Source: Hungatella_A sp034142505
GTDB taxonomy: Bacteria > Bacillota > Clostridia > Lachnospirales > Lachnospiraceae
DNA length: 64,000 bases
Assembly: GCA_034142505.1 (NCBI GenBank)
Contig: JAWZDV010000030.1
Span: 47,360 to 111,359 of the forward strand
Reading direction: 5' to 3'
The position numbers and the translations under genes are program-made. The notes beneath the pieces are model-generated. The model was not told the origin of the DNA, made no database searches, and saw nothing but the letters and a program-made list of their open reading frames with translations. Shown piece by piece: positions 1 to 8,124 of this stretch (positions within the stretch are counted from its first letter, which is position 1; each line of letters begins with the position of its first letter).

Positions 1-1
1 G

Positions 2-463
2 CTGGATCTGGTACAGGCCTACATGACCATCCAGAAGATCCGGTTCGAAGACCGGCTGGACTTCACCCAGGCGGTAGACGAGGGACTTGACAACCTCCTG
101 ATTCCTCCTCTGTCCATCCAGCCTCTCATTGAAAATGCCATCCGCTACGGCATGGAAGAAATGACCGAAACCTGCCACGTGGAGCTTTTCGTCCACCGCG
201 TCGGCAGCCAGGTACTCATTAAAGTCAAAAACAATGGTTCCATGTTTGAGGATGAGCTGCTGGAAAGCTTAAAAAACAAAAGCCGGAAACCAAACGGCTT
301 CGGCATCGGCCTGCTCAACATCGACCACCGTGTCCGGTTGCTCTTTGGCCATAACTGCGGCCTTGTTCTTAACAATGAAAATGACTGCGCGGCCGCAGAA
401 ATTTATATTCCATATCAAATGAAGGGGGACGAAACACATGTTGAAGATGATCATCGCCGATGA
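2..463 (+). CDS. Sensor histidine kinase, YesM/LytS type (C-terminal part only)
   Basis: Only the last 153 codons are in the window; the frame is open to the left edge. The visible part opens with the linker typical of YesM-type kinases (around AYMTIQKIRFEDRL) and continues with a HATPase_c domain: an N-box at PLIENAIRYG, the Asn region KVKNNG, and a glycine-rich lid at GFGIGLLNIDHRV. This family senses extracytoplasmic signals, often glycans, and phosphorylates an AraC-type response regulator. The stop overlaps the start of the regulator gene by 26 bases, so the two are translationally coupled. The missing N-terminus should hold membrane segments and a HAMP domain, but that cannot be seen here. 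Confidence 0.9.
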   Translation: MDLVQAYMTIQKIRFEDRLDFTQAVDEGLDNLLIPPLSIQPLIENAIRYGMEEMTETCHVELFVHRVGSQVLIKVKNNGSMFEDELLESLKNKSRKPNGFGIGLLNIDHRVRLLFGHNCGLVLNNENDCAAAEIYIPYQMKGDETHVEDDHRR

Positions 464-1973
464 CGAGCGCATTATCCGGGAGACGATCTCTACGATTATT
501 GACTGGAAGCAATACGGGATCACACTGACCGGACTCTGCTCCAACGGCATAGAAGCCTACGATATGATTTTAGACGAATCCCCGGACTTAGTGATTACCG
601 ATATCCGCATGCCGGGGATGAACGGACTGGAACTGATCAGCCGCGTTTCCCAGACGGATTTGACCACCCAGTTTATTCTGTTGTCCGGCTATGGGGAATT
701 CGAATATGCCAAGCAGGCTATGAAATATGGGGTGCGGCACTACCTGTTAAAGCCCTGCAACGAGCAGCAGATCATCGACGCCGTGCAGGAGAGCATCCGG
801 GACTGCTATGAAAAGCAGCGGGTCACCAGGCTTCAGGACGACCAGTTTGTCCAGGCGGACAGCATGAGAAACAATGTGATCTCCAGTTTAATCAATGACG
901 CACTGTATTTGAATATGCCTCTGGGGGAAATGATCCCCACCTACGAACCTTATATGGATTTTCATTTTACACCGTACCGGCTGTTTTATGTGTTTTATTT
1001 GGAACAGGAGAATCTGGATTCGTTTCTGGAATTGCTTATGGAGTACTGGCAGGAGAATCTGCCCCAGCTCAGCGTATACGGACTCTATGTGAAAAATACC
1101 TACCTGCTGTTCTGCCAGGATTTAGCTTTTGATTACAAGAAGCTGTCTGACTGGTTTGCCGGGATTTCCATGTCTGGGCAGAAGACCGGTCTGGAACCCA
1201 GGATGGAGACTTTCCCCGACTTGGCAGGACTCCTTTTGGTCGTGCTGGAGAAAATCAGGCGGTACAGCATTTTCTACTATGTGAACCATTTTCATCCGCT
1301 GTGTACCTGCAATTATGCCGCTATTACCCAGGAGGTGGAAACACTTTGCAGGGAAATTCTTGCCACCGTTCCAGAAGCAGGCCCCTTCGGCGGGGAACTT
1401 CTGGAACGTCTGGACGAACTGCTTTTCAATGTCATGGACATCTCATTCTTAAAACAGCTTTCCAGCAGTATGTTCTTAAAGCTGACCCTGAACCATCCTG
1501 GGCTGTCAAGTGCCGGTCTTACCCAATGGCTGATCCAGACCGAGGAGGAGACCGACTTAGAGACGCTCAAGAAATCGGTGGCCGGCCGCCTTCGTGAAAT
1601 GTTATCCGCCCCATCCGGATGCTTTCAGGATGACAATTTCAGCGATATGACACGGCAGATTTTCCAGTATGTGCGGGAGAACTTAGAAAATCCCAACCTG
1701 ACTTTAAAATACATTGCGGAACAGCAATTATTTATGAATGTGGATTATGTGTCAAAGAAATTCCAGAAAGAAACCGGCATCCGGTTTTCCAATTACCTGG
1801 CGGATGAGCGGATTCAGAAGGCAAAGAACTATATTGAAACCAGCGGGGCCGACCGGATTTTTGATATCGCGGAACGGGTGGGATTTGGCAACAACCCACA
1901 GTATTTTTCCCAGCTGTTTAAGAAAAAGACCGGCATCACGCCAAGCGCTTATCATGCCGCGGTCCATAGGTAG
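438..1973 (+). CDS. Response regulator, YesN type (receiver plus AraC HTH)
   Basis: 511 residues. The N-terminal receiver has the acidic pair near IIADDE, the phosphoacceptor Asp at about residue 55 (VITDIRMP) and a Lys in LLKPCN. The middle 250 residues are divergent, as is usual for YesN proteins. The C-terminal ~100 residues form an AraC/HTH_18 DNA-binding domain with the recognisable end region IAERVGFGNNPQYFSQLFKK. It is the cognate partner of the overlapping YesM-like kinase. Its likely targets include the acetylesterase gene 49 bases downstream and possibly the sugar importer operon further right; both are inferred from proximity. The ribosome site AGGGGGA lies 8 bases before the ATG. 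Confidence 0.93.
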   Translation: MLKMIIADDERIIRETISTIIDWKQYGITLTGLCSNGIEAYDMILDESPDLVITDIRMPGMNGLELISRVSQTDLTTQFILLSGYGEFEYAKQAMKYGVRHYLLKPCNEQQIIDAVQESIRDCYEKQRVTRLQDDQFVQADSMRNNVISSLINDALYLNMPLGEMIPTYEPYMDFHFTPYRLFYVFYLEQENLDSFLELLMEYWQENLPQLSVYGLYVKNTYLLFCQDLAFDYKKLSDWFAGISMSGQKTGLEPRMETFPDLAGLLLVVLEKIRRYSIFYYVNHFHPLCTCNYAAITQEVETLCREILATVPEAGPFGGELLERLDELLFNVMDISFLKQLSSSMFLKLTLNHPGLSSAGLTQWLIQTEEETDLETLKKSVAGRLREMLSAPSGCFQDDNFSDMTRQIFQYVRENLENPNLTLKYIAEQQLFMNVDYVSKKFQKETGIRFSNYLADERIQKAKNYIETSGADRIFDIAERVGFGNNPQYFSQLFKKKTGITPSAYHAAVHR

Positions 1974-2022
1974 CAAAATAGCAACATCAATCACATGATC
2001 TTTCAAAAAGGAGACTTTAACA

Positions 2023-3279
2023 ATGCGATACGAATTTCACCCTTTTTACCGGCCGAAGACGGGAAACCTTGCCATCCCGGAACTGTCCGATGGCTTCGCT
2101 TCTTCCCTGGACGCGCCAGCTGACGGTTTTGATCCTTCTCCGGGGACAACGGCCGGCGGCTTCCTCCCCTTCAGCTGCTTGACGGATGAAGTACCGGCCG
2201 GAACTTATGCCATTCATCTGGTGCTGGAAGCGGCCTCCAGCCTCTCGCCATTGTTCCTCTTCACAGGAAGAAAACAGCTGCGGGATATCATTTCCCTGAA
2301 AAAGGGGGAACGTTACAAAAAGACATTTTATCAGTCTGTGACTGAGATCATACCGAGATACCATCAAGACGCCTATCCGGTCCGGCACTTGTTTTTCACC
2401 TGCTGCGCCAGGACAGAGGAACCACTTGAGCCGCCGGTTCACTATGTGGACTGCTATGCGGAACCGGTGAATGGGATTCCGGTCGCCTATCTCTTAGGCG
2501 ATTCCACCGTCACGGATCAGTCCTGTGAGATCCCCTACTATCCCGGAGCCTGTTATTCCTCCTGGGGCCAGGCCCTGCCCGCGTTTCTGTCTGGCAGAAT
2601 CGCCGTGGAAAACCAGGCCCACTGCGGCCTGACCACAGAAACCTTTCGCACCGAGGGGCATATGGATCTTGTGAAAAAATATATCCGTCCCGGAGATTTC
2701 TGTCTGATCCAGTTTGGACACAACGACCAAAAGCTTCCTCATCTGCTGGCGGACCGGGAATACCCGTCCAATTTAAAACGTTACATAGAGGAGGTCCGCG
2801 CCGCAAAAGCCACCCCTGTATTAGTCACCTCTCCCGGCCGCAATATCTGGAAACCGGACGGCGTCTACCACGAACTGCTGGCAGAACACGTGCAGGCTGT
2901 CAGAGATGTGGGCAGGGAAACGAAAGTTCCTGTCATCGACCTTCACACATTCACCGTGAAGCATCTTATGGACGACGGCCAGGAAGTTTCCCGCGGTTAT
3001 TTCCATCCGGGCGACTATACCCATACCAATGAATACGGCGCTTATCTCTCAGCATCCTTGATCGCCGGAGAACTGCATCGCCTCTTTGGAAACACCATCC
3101 CCTGCCGGGAGTACCCGCCGGCCTTCCGGCCGCCGCTTCACCTCTGGGATTCTCTCATGCAGTCCAATAACCGCGCGGGAGGCACTGAACAGAAGGAGCA
3201 GTTCGATGCCATGGAGAAATCGGCTTCTGCACTGCTGGAAGCTATCGAGCAAGCTAAAAAGGCCAGACGGAATTTATAA
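2023..3279 (+). CDS. SGNH/GDSL hydrolase, rhamnogalacturonan acetylesterase-like
   Basis: 418 residues with no clear signal peptide, so probably cytoplasmic. After a ~145-residue N-terminal beta-rich part, the SGNH core shows block I LLGDSTVTD (nucleophile Ser near residue 161), block III FGHNDQK (near 231-236) and block V with catalytic Asp and His in HPGDYTHTNEYGA (near 331-334). This set matches rhamnogalacturonan acetylesterases (YesT/RhgT group, CE12), which remove acetyl groups from pectin-derived saccharides. The gene follows the YesM/YesN pair directly, an arrangement known from pectin loci. The ATG is preceded by AAAAAGGAG. The exact substrate is not established. Confidence 0.85.
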   Translation: MRYEFHPFYRPKTGNLAIPELSDGFASSLDAPADGFDPSPGTTAGGFLPFSCLTDEVPAGTYAIHLVLEAASSLSPLFLFTGRKQLRDIISLKKGERYKKTFYQSVTEIIPRYHQDAYPVRHLFFTCCARTEEPLEPPVHYVDCYAEPVNGIPVAYLLGDSTVTDQSCEIPYYPGACYSSWGQALPAFLSGRIAVENQAHCGLTTETFRTEGHMDLVKKYIRPGDFCLIQFGHNDQKLPHLLADREYPSNLKRYIEEVRAAKATPVLVTSPGRNIWKPDGVYHELLAEHVQAVRDVGRETKVPVIDLHTFTVKHLMDDGQEVSRGYFHPGDYTHTNEYGAYLSASLIAGELHRLFGNTIPCREYPPAFRPPLHLWDSLMQSNNRAGGTEQKEQFDAMEKSASALLEAIEQAKKARRNL

Positions 3280-3293
3280 AATTCCGTCTGGCC
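3261..3293 (-). terminator. Rho-independent terminator of the ECF sigma operon
   Basis: A perfect 13-bp stem (3261-3273 with 3281-3293) with a 7-base loop. On the minus strand it is followed by TTTTTAGC, so it ends the 3314-5098 operon. The stem lies inside the last codons and stop of the convergent acetylesterase gene, so coding sequence and terminator share the same bases. On the plus strand no T-run follows. Confidence 0.85.
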
Positions 3294-3313
3294 AATCCCG
3301 ATGATCCTGCTAT

Positions 3314-4210
3314 TTAATCAATAGAAATCTCAGAAACCGTATCCCCGACTCCTTCAATCAACAATCTTACATAAAGCTTACCATTTTCAAAATCCGCCAG
3401 TGAATATTGAAGCGGTTCGGTAAGGTTTGTCACATCAAAGGTCTTTATAACATCATTCTGCACCAGATACAAGGTAAGGCTTGCCCCTTCGGGAACCGTT
3501 CCACAGGTAATGTCGGCATACAGGTCATCACGTTCGGCTTCCCCGATATTCATGATCTCCTCCGCGATATATCCGTCGGTGGCGCTCTTAAAATCCAGTT
3601 TCCAGACGCCCTTTATATAACTGTCATAATTCATACGAATGGTGCCCAAATTCCACACCTTTTCATTGGAAGCCACATTGGAATTGTAACCTTTTCCAGT
3701 GGCTGCATTGACGATAAAACCGGTGAGACAGGTTATCATAAGCACCATGCAGATGCCACCCGTAATGATCAATCCCATGTGATGGGTACGACGCTTTTCC
3801 ATCATTGTAAATTCCTCCTTATTTTCTATTTTAGAACCACATTCTTCACAATAGTTTGCGTTTAATGAAACCGGATGACCGCAGGACGCACACGCCCGCT
3901 TCACCTCAGGACGCCGTAAAAAATAGACGAGCAGTCCGATCAAGGGCGTTGTAATAACGATGAGAATGGCCCAGAGAATGCCGTCATCCCCGCGTCCGCG
4001 GCAGTCCTCATAGACCCATGCCGCAAAGGAACCTGACATCAGCAGCGCAAACATCAAGATCCCAATCACCAGTAACGGATAACCAAGAGACACTCCGCTA
4101 AGACCGTCGCTCTTCAAGTAGAACAATCCAAACCGTAAGAGCAAAAGCAGCGCTGCCACCGGAATACCGATCATAACAAGCAGTTTTCCAATATTTTTAT
4201 TTTCTTTCAT
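3314..4210 (-). CDS. Zinc-ribbon membrane protein of the ECF sigma operon
   Basis: 298 residues starting MKENKNIGKLL. An upstream in-frame extension is rejected because AGAGGG sits just before this ATG and the start overlaps the previous stop as ATGA. Predicted parts in order: two membrane segments (about 8-30 and 45-65), a further one (about 75-95), a cytoplasmic zinc ribbon with paired CxxC motifs (CASCGHP and CEECGSK, about 105-125), another membrane segment (about 145-165), then a ~130-residue extracytoplasmic C-terminal region. I do not recognise the C-terminal region. As third gene behind a sigma factor and a small membrane protein, it may sense envelope state or be the stress output; this is inference. 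Confidence 0.75.
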   Translation of the reverse strand: MKENKNIGKLLVMIGIPVAALLLLLRFGLFYLKSDGLSGVSLGYPLLVIGILMFALLMSGSFAAWVYEDCRGRGDDGILWAILIVITTPLIGLLVYFLRRPEVKRACASCGHPVSLNANYCEECGSKIENKEEFTMMEKRRTHHMGLIITGGICMVLMITCLTGFIVNAATGKGYNSNVASNEKVWNLGTIRMNYDSYIKGVWKLDFKSATDGYIAEEIMNIGEAERDDLYADITCGTVPEGASLTLYLVQNDVIKTFDVTNLTEPLQYSLADFENGKLYVRLLIEGVGDTVSEISID

Positions 4211-4584
4211 GCGAATATCCCTCTTTTCTGAACATAAATCGTGATTGCTTCTTTCATGTCCGTTCTCTTTACTCCAACTGCCGTAATCAGAATACCGGCA
4301 ATACCAAGATAAATGCAGATGCCCGCTGCCAGCTTCGCAAGGTAAGGATTGGCAATCACCAGCAAGGCAAGTACCGCAAGTAAGGAAAAGATGACAACAT
4401 TCAAAATCATCGGAACAAACCAAAGCGGAATTGCATGAACCGGCGGCGTCTTCGAAAGGGCGGCTTCCCTTCTATAAAGGCTGGCTTTCAACCGCTGATT
4501 CAATTCCGGAGACGGGGTGTCTTTCAGTTCCATGGACGCGCGAATCAGTTCGTTTAGTTCCTTGTCAAAGTTCTCCTGTTCCAT
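4207..4584 (-). CDS. Probable anti-sigma factor, small two-TM membrane protein
   Basis: 125 residues. The N-terminal ~50 residues are charged and predicted cytoplasmic. Two hydrophobic segments follow (about 55-78 and 82-105), ending in a short basic tail. The gene overlaps the sigma gene by 20 bases at its start and the zinc-ribbon gene by 4 bases at its end. This shape and position fit a membrane anti-sigma factor holding the upstream ECF sigma factor. There is no recognisable zinc-binding anti-sigma motif (HxxxCxxC), so the assignment rests on context. Confidence 0.65.
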   Translation of the reverse strand: MEQENFDKELNELIRASMELKDTPSPELNQRLKASLYRREAALSKTPPVHAIPLWFVPMILNVVIFSLLAVLALLVIANPYLAKLAAGICIYLGIAGILITAVGVKRTDMKEAITIYVQKRGIFA

Positions 4585-5098
4585 AACCTGATTCCTCCAA
4601 TCTTTTTTTAATAAGGCTTCTGCCTTTGAATAACCGGCTCTTTATCGTACCCGGCGGTTTCTTGACCGTTTCTGCAATCTGCTCCACCGGCAGTTCAAAC
4701 AGATAGTAGAGTGTCAGCGGTATCCGGATTTTTTCAGGCAGACTCTCAATGATTTGATTTGTCCGGCTGACCAGTTCCCGCCGGATAACCATTTCTTCCA
4801 CATTTTCGTCTGAATACAATTGGTTTTCACTCTCGTCATCAAGAGGTTTGCAGGGTGCAATGGCCGCGCGCCTGGCATTTTTTCGCTGATCACTTTTCCA
4901 AAGATGGTAGGTGATCGAGAAAAATAATGCCTTCGGATTCTGCTCCCAGTCAAGTACCGTCTCACTCTCCAACGCCTGAAGAAAGGTTTGCTGATATAAA
5001 TCCTCCGCATTCGCCTGGTCCATACACAGCTTCCTGCAGAATCGATAAATCTCCGTGCCAAACTCATCAATACACTTCTCCAGTTCTCCAGCTTCCAA
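4565..5098 (-). CDS. ECF-family RNA polymerase sigma factor
   Basis: 177 residues with sigma region 2 (about 8-80, including the AEDLYQQTFLQAL helix) and region 4 helix-turn-helix (about 115-170, LPEKIRIPLTLYYL and GTIKSRLFKGR). There is no region 1 or 3, as expected for extracytoplasmic-function sigma factors. Translation starts at TTG, supported by a strong GGGAGGTGA five bases upstream. It is first in a three-gene operon with its probable anti-sigma factor. A candidate self-recognised promoter lies immediately upstream. The signal is unknown. Confidence 0.92.
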   Translation of the reverse strand: MEAGELEKCIDEFGTEIYRFCRKLCMDQANAEDLYQQTFLQALESETVLDWEQNPKALFFSITYHLWKSDQRKNARRAAIAPCKPLDDESENQLYSDENVEEMVIRRELVSRTNQIIESLPEKIRIPLTLYYLFELPVEQIAETVKKPPGTIKSRLFKGRSLIKKRLEESGYGTGEL

Positions 5099-5127
5099 CG
5101 CCTCACCTCCCGTTCCCTTTCACTCTA

Positions 5128-5155
5128 TATTCGCCATGACTATGAGTATGGTTCA
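5128..5155 (-). promoter_or_regulatory. Candidate ECF-type autoregulatory promoter
   Basis: On the minus strand TGAACC (5150-5155) and CGAATA (5128-5133) are separated by 16 bases, 30 bases upstream of the sigma gene start. GAACC-like -35 and CG-containing -10 elements are typical for ECF sigma factors, which often transcribe their own operon. Only the spacing and motif resemblance support this. Confidence 0.4.
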
Positions 5156-5210
5156 TTTTTTTGTATTTTTTTGTAAAACTTATAAATTTATTGATCACAC
5201 AGACGCCATA

Positions 5211-5242
5211 AAAGCAGGTTGCACAAACGCCACCTGCTTTTT
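5211..5242. terminator. Bidirectional-looking terminator left of the GH2 operon
   Basis: A 9-bp stem AAAGCAGGT/ACCTGCTTT (5211-5219 with 5232-5240) with a 12-base loop. The plus strand continues as TTTTT and the minus strand as TTTTATGG. It follows the GH2 operon and the DUF4143 remnant on the minus strand and is the best candidate for ending that transcript. The remaining bases between the sigma gene and this hairpin are AT-rich and show no other feature. Confidence 0.6.
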
Positions 5243-5284
5243 CGCCCTCCTTATATTACCGTATAAAACATTATTATAACTATA

Positions 5285-5488
5285 TCACGCTTTCAACAGC
5301 CAATCCAGTACATTGATCTGCTTGATCCCGTTATGAGAAGTCAGAGGTGTAAAATCCATGGTCAACAGATATTTAGGGTTGTGGTCCTTGATGGCGTCCA
5401 GACAAGACAATTCTCTCTCCAGCGTCTCCTCAGCCATCACCGTCTGGGCCACCTGGTAATATTTACTCTTTAAATATGCTAAAATGGC
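5285..5488 (-). pseudogene. C-terminal remnant of a DUF4143-family AAA ATPase
   Basis: An uninterrupted minus-strand frame of 67 codons ending in TGA at 5285-5287, with no start codon or ribosome site and bounded upstream by an in-frame stop at 5489-5491. It reads KYYQVAQTVMAEETLEREL, then LDAIKDHNPKYLLTMD, then HNGIKQINVLDWLL. This closely resembles the extreme C-terminus of ATP-binding proteins with an AAA_14 plus DUF4143 architecture. The rest of the ~400-residue gene is gone. The remnant overlaps the last codons of the GH2 gene by 10 bases, so a deletion fused the two regions. Confidence 0.75.
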
Positions 5489-7278
5489 TTACTCCCAGCC
5501 GGCCGCTCATTAATCTCCCTGATCTTATCCGGGTCCGTCTTAAACTGCCGCCTGCTGTCCATCAAACCATTAACCTCCTGCTGCACATCCGTCACCTGGG
5601 TATAACAATACCCACACACATACGGAATCTCCTTAATCGCTGTCGTAATGGTGTCAAACCTTTCCAGGAATGCTTTCTCGTCAGCCGCCTTACTGCCATA
5701 GCCCCAGCCGGCATTTCCATCAAACGCGATTCCTCCGAATTCACTGATGATCACCGGCTGCCCCCGGTAGGTGAAATCACCGGCAAATGCAGACCTGAAC
5801 CCGGAATGATACACCTGATTCGACAAAATCCCATCTCTGCACTGAATATACCGGTTCTTTAACCTGTCCCCATACTCCTCATAATCGTGGAACGTCAAAA
5901 TATCCGAAACCGTATGTTCCCAGCCATCATTGGTGATCACCGGCCGGAAAGGGTCCATGCTTTTTGTCAGATGGTAAACCGCTTCCGTAAAATGCTGCTG
6001 TTCCCGCCTCCTCTTAACCTGGGGAATCCCCCAGGATTCGTTAAAAGGAACCCAGGTAATAATAGACGGATGGTTATAAAACTGCCTGACAATCCCCATC
6101 CATTCACTGGTAAACAGTTCCACCGCGGCATCGCTGAAAAGATACGCCGCCGGCGCCTCACTCCATACCAGCATTCCCTTCCGGTCACACAGGGATAGAA
6201 ACCGTTCATCCTCTGTCTTTTGATGTTTTCTGATTCCATTAAAGCCCATGGCCCGGATCTTATCAATATCTTCTGCCAGCGCTGCTTCACCTTGCGGCGT
6301 CAAGTGGGAATCTTCCCAGTAGCCCTGATCCAGAATCAGTCTCTGGTACAGGGGCACCCCATTTAAGAGAATATTGGGTCCGTCAATCCGGATCTCCCTC
6401 ATCCCAAAATAAGACTCCACCACGTCCCAGACACGCCCCCCGGCCATTACCTGAAATGTAATCTCATAGAGTTCCGGATTGTCCGGCGTCCACATATGGA
6501 TACCCCATGGCGACTGGTCCTCCGCCTTCTCCAGACTGACCGAAGTGAGAACCGGCTCATACATCTGGTCTTTCTCCACTGTCACAACCTGCTTTGCTAT
6601 CAGACGCCCATCAAAGCTGACCACAGCCTCCACCGCTGCCTCCTGAACTTCCACAGTCCATGGAAATTCCAGATGATACTCAAGATCAAGCTTCCGCTCT
6701 GCAAGATCGGGGGTCATTTTCACCGATTGCAGGCTGATAGTGGGAACATACTCCATCCACACGGTTTTCCAGATCCCCGTCGTCTGTACATACCAGCACT
6801 CAAAATTTTCATTCACCCAGCGCTGCTTTCCCCTTGGCTGCTGCCTGTCATTCCAGTCTTCCACTTTCACAGTAATTCGGATGCTCCCCGGAGACACCAG
6901 ATTTGTGATATCAAAAGAAAAACGGCTGTATCCCCCCCGGTGTTCTCCTGCATACTGTCCATCAATCCATACCTTGGTCAAAAAATCGCTTCCCTCAAAA
7001 TGAAGCATCAGTTTATGATCCTGCAGGCATTGGTCTTTTACCGCCGCCGTTCTCTCATACCAGATGCAGGGGTGAAATGTCTCATCTCCGATACCGCTCT
7101 TTCTGGTCTCGTAGGTAAATGGGACCTGAATGATCCGGCAGCTTCCAAATTCCTCAAACCACCGCTCCTCCTCCCCCAGGTTCTCGTCATCAAACTGAAA
7201 CTTCCACTCCCCATTCAGTCCCTCAAAGCTGTCTCTCACAAACTGCGGTCTTGGATATTCCTTGCTATGTATGCTCAT
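5479..7278 (-). CDS. Glycoside hydrolase family 2 (beta-galactosidase/glucuronidase-like)
   Basis: 599 residues without a signal peptide, so cytoplasmic. Order: N-terminal GH2 sugar-binding jelly-roll (about 10-170, with the W-IDGQYAGEHRGGYSRF pattern), an Ig-like middle domain (about 180-290) and a TIM barrel (about 295-590). The acid/base Glu is in VPFNESWG (near 413) and the nucleophile Glu in ISEFGG (near 512). At 599 residues it resembles short beta-glucuronidase or beta-galactosidase-type enzymes. It is last in the sugar importer operon and its ATG overlaps the stop of the esterase gene. It probably cleaves the imported oligosaccharide; substrate specificity is open. Confidence 0.9.
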   Translation of the reverse strand: MSIHSKEYPRPQFVRDSFEGLNGEWKFQFDDENLGEEERWFEEFGSCRIIQVPFTYETRKSGIGDETFHPCIWYERTAAVKDQCLQDHKLMLHFEGSDFLTKVWIDGQYAGEHRGGYSRFSFDITNLVSPGSIRITVKVEDWNDRQQPRGKQRWVNENFECWYVQTTGIWKTVWMEYVPTISLQSVKMTPDLAERKLDLEYHLEFPWTVEVQEAAVEAVVSFDGRLIAKQVVTVEKDQMYEPVLTSVSLEKAEDQSPWGIHMWTPDNPELYEITFQVMAGGRVWDVVESYFGMREIRIDGPNILLNGVPLYQRLILDQGYWEDSHLTPQGEAALAEDIDKIRAMGFNGIRKHQKTEDERFLSLCDRKGMLVWSEAPAAYLFSDAAVELFTSEWMGIVRQFYNHPSIITWVPFNESWGIPQVKRRREQQHFTEAVYHLTKSMDPFRPVITNDGWEHTVSDILTFHDYEEYGDRLKNRYIQCRDGILSNQVYHSGFRSAFAGDFTYRGQPVIISEFGGIAFDGNAGWGYGSKAADEKAFLERFDTITTAIKEIPYVCGYCYTQVTDVQQEVNGLMDSRRQFKTDPDKIREINERPAGSKPF

Positions 7279-8111
7279 ACTTCTTCCTTCTCCATCTTCC
7301 TGTTTTTCGATGCCAGCCAGGTCATAGCCTGTTTCATCGCCGGTTCCCAGAATTCAAAATCATGTTTTCCGCCGTCCCATGCGTTGGCGGTGACAGGCAG
7401 CCGGTATTCTTCTGCAAATGATAAAAAATCCGGAAACTGGTATGGGAACAGCGGGTCCTCGGTCCCAAACAGATAGAGCATATCCGGCAGCCTGATCCCC
7501 TCCCCCATCTTCCTTTTTGCAATTGCCGCATAATCATATTCTTCCGAATCCCAATTTCTGTTTTTGCCAAATACCCGTTCCATATTCTTTTCAAGCAGTT
7601 CCCGGTCATGTCCCGCCCCATTCTCCAGCAGGCTTCGAAGGTTGAGCGGCGCCGACAGACATACCACCGCCCGGTACATCCCCGGATACCTGGCGCTGAT
7701 CACCGCTGCCCCTCGTCCCCCCATGGAAAGTCCTCCCAGAAACCGTTCCCCCGCCTGGTCTGAAACCGGCAGCATCGCTTCCATAGCGGCGGGCAGTTCT
7801 TTCGCGATAAAGGTGCACATCCCGGGCCCCCCTTCCACATCCTCGTACCAGGAGTTCAGGCCCGACGGCATGACAACCGCGATCCCCGTTTCCTGTGCGT
7901 AGCGTTCCGTTGGCATCATCGTCAGGCAGTCCGTGTAATCTCCTGTAAACCCATTTAAAAAATACAGTACCGGAAATCTCACCCCTGCCGGAAATTTTTC
8001 TTTGTAGTGGTCCCCGGCCTCCCTCTGTGCCGAATATTCCGGCAATACCACGGAAACCTCAGTCCGCATGTTTAATGATTTTGAAAAAAAGTTCACTTTT
8101 ACAAGACTCAT
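7275..8111 (-). CDS. Alpha/beta-hydrolase esterase (EstA / esterase D-like)
   Basis: 278 residues from the ATG at 8111, chosen because AGAGG lies 8 bases upstream; the longer in-frame alternatives lack a site. The serine nucleophile elbow is FLGGLSMGGRGA, and a catalytic Asp (GTEDPLFP) and His (GGKHDFEFW) follow in order. This fits the esterase family (PF00756) that includes tributyrin, acetylxylan and feruloyl esterases. It sits between the importer permeases and the GH2 enzyme, so it likely removes acyl groups from the imported saccharide. No signal peptide is visible. Confidence 0.88.
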   Translation of the reverse strand: MSLVKVNFFSKSLNMRTEVSVVLPEYSAQREAGDHYKEKFPAGVRFPVLYFLNGFTGDYTDCLTMMPTERYAQETGIAVVMPSGLNSWYEDVEGGPGMCTFIAKELPAAMEAMLPVSDQAGERFLGGLSMGGRGAAVISARYPGMYRAVVCLSAPLNLRSLLENGAGHDRELLEKNMERVFGKNRNWDSEEYDYAAIAKRKMGEGIRLPDMLYLFGTEDPLFPYQFPDFLSFAEEYRLPVTANAWDGGKHDFEFWEPAMKQAMTWLASKNRKMEKEEV

Positions 8112-8124
8112 ACACATTTCCTCT

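Noticed and set aside
5476..5862. Plus-strand 128-codon frame opposite the GH2 gene
   Set aside because: It is a shadow of the GH2 coding frame with no ribosome site and no domain.
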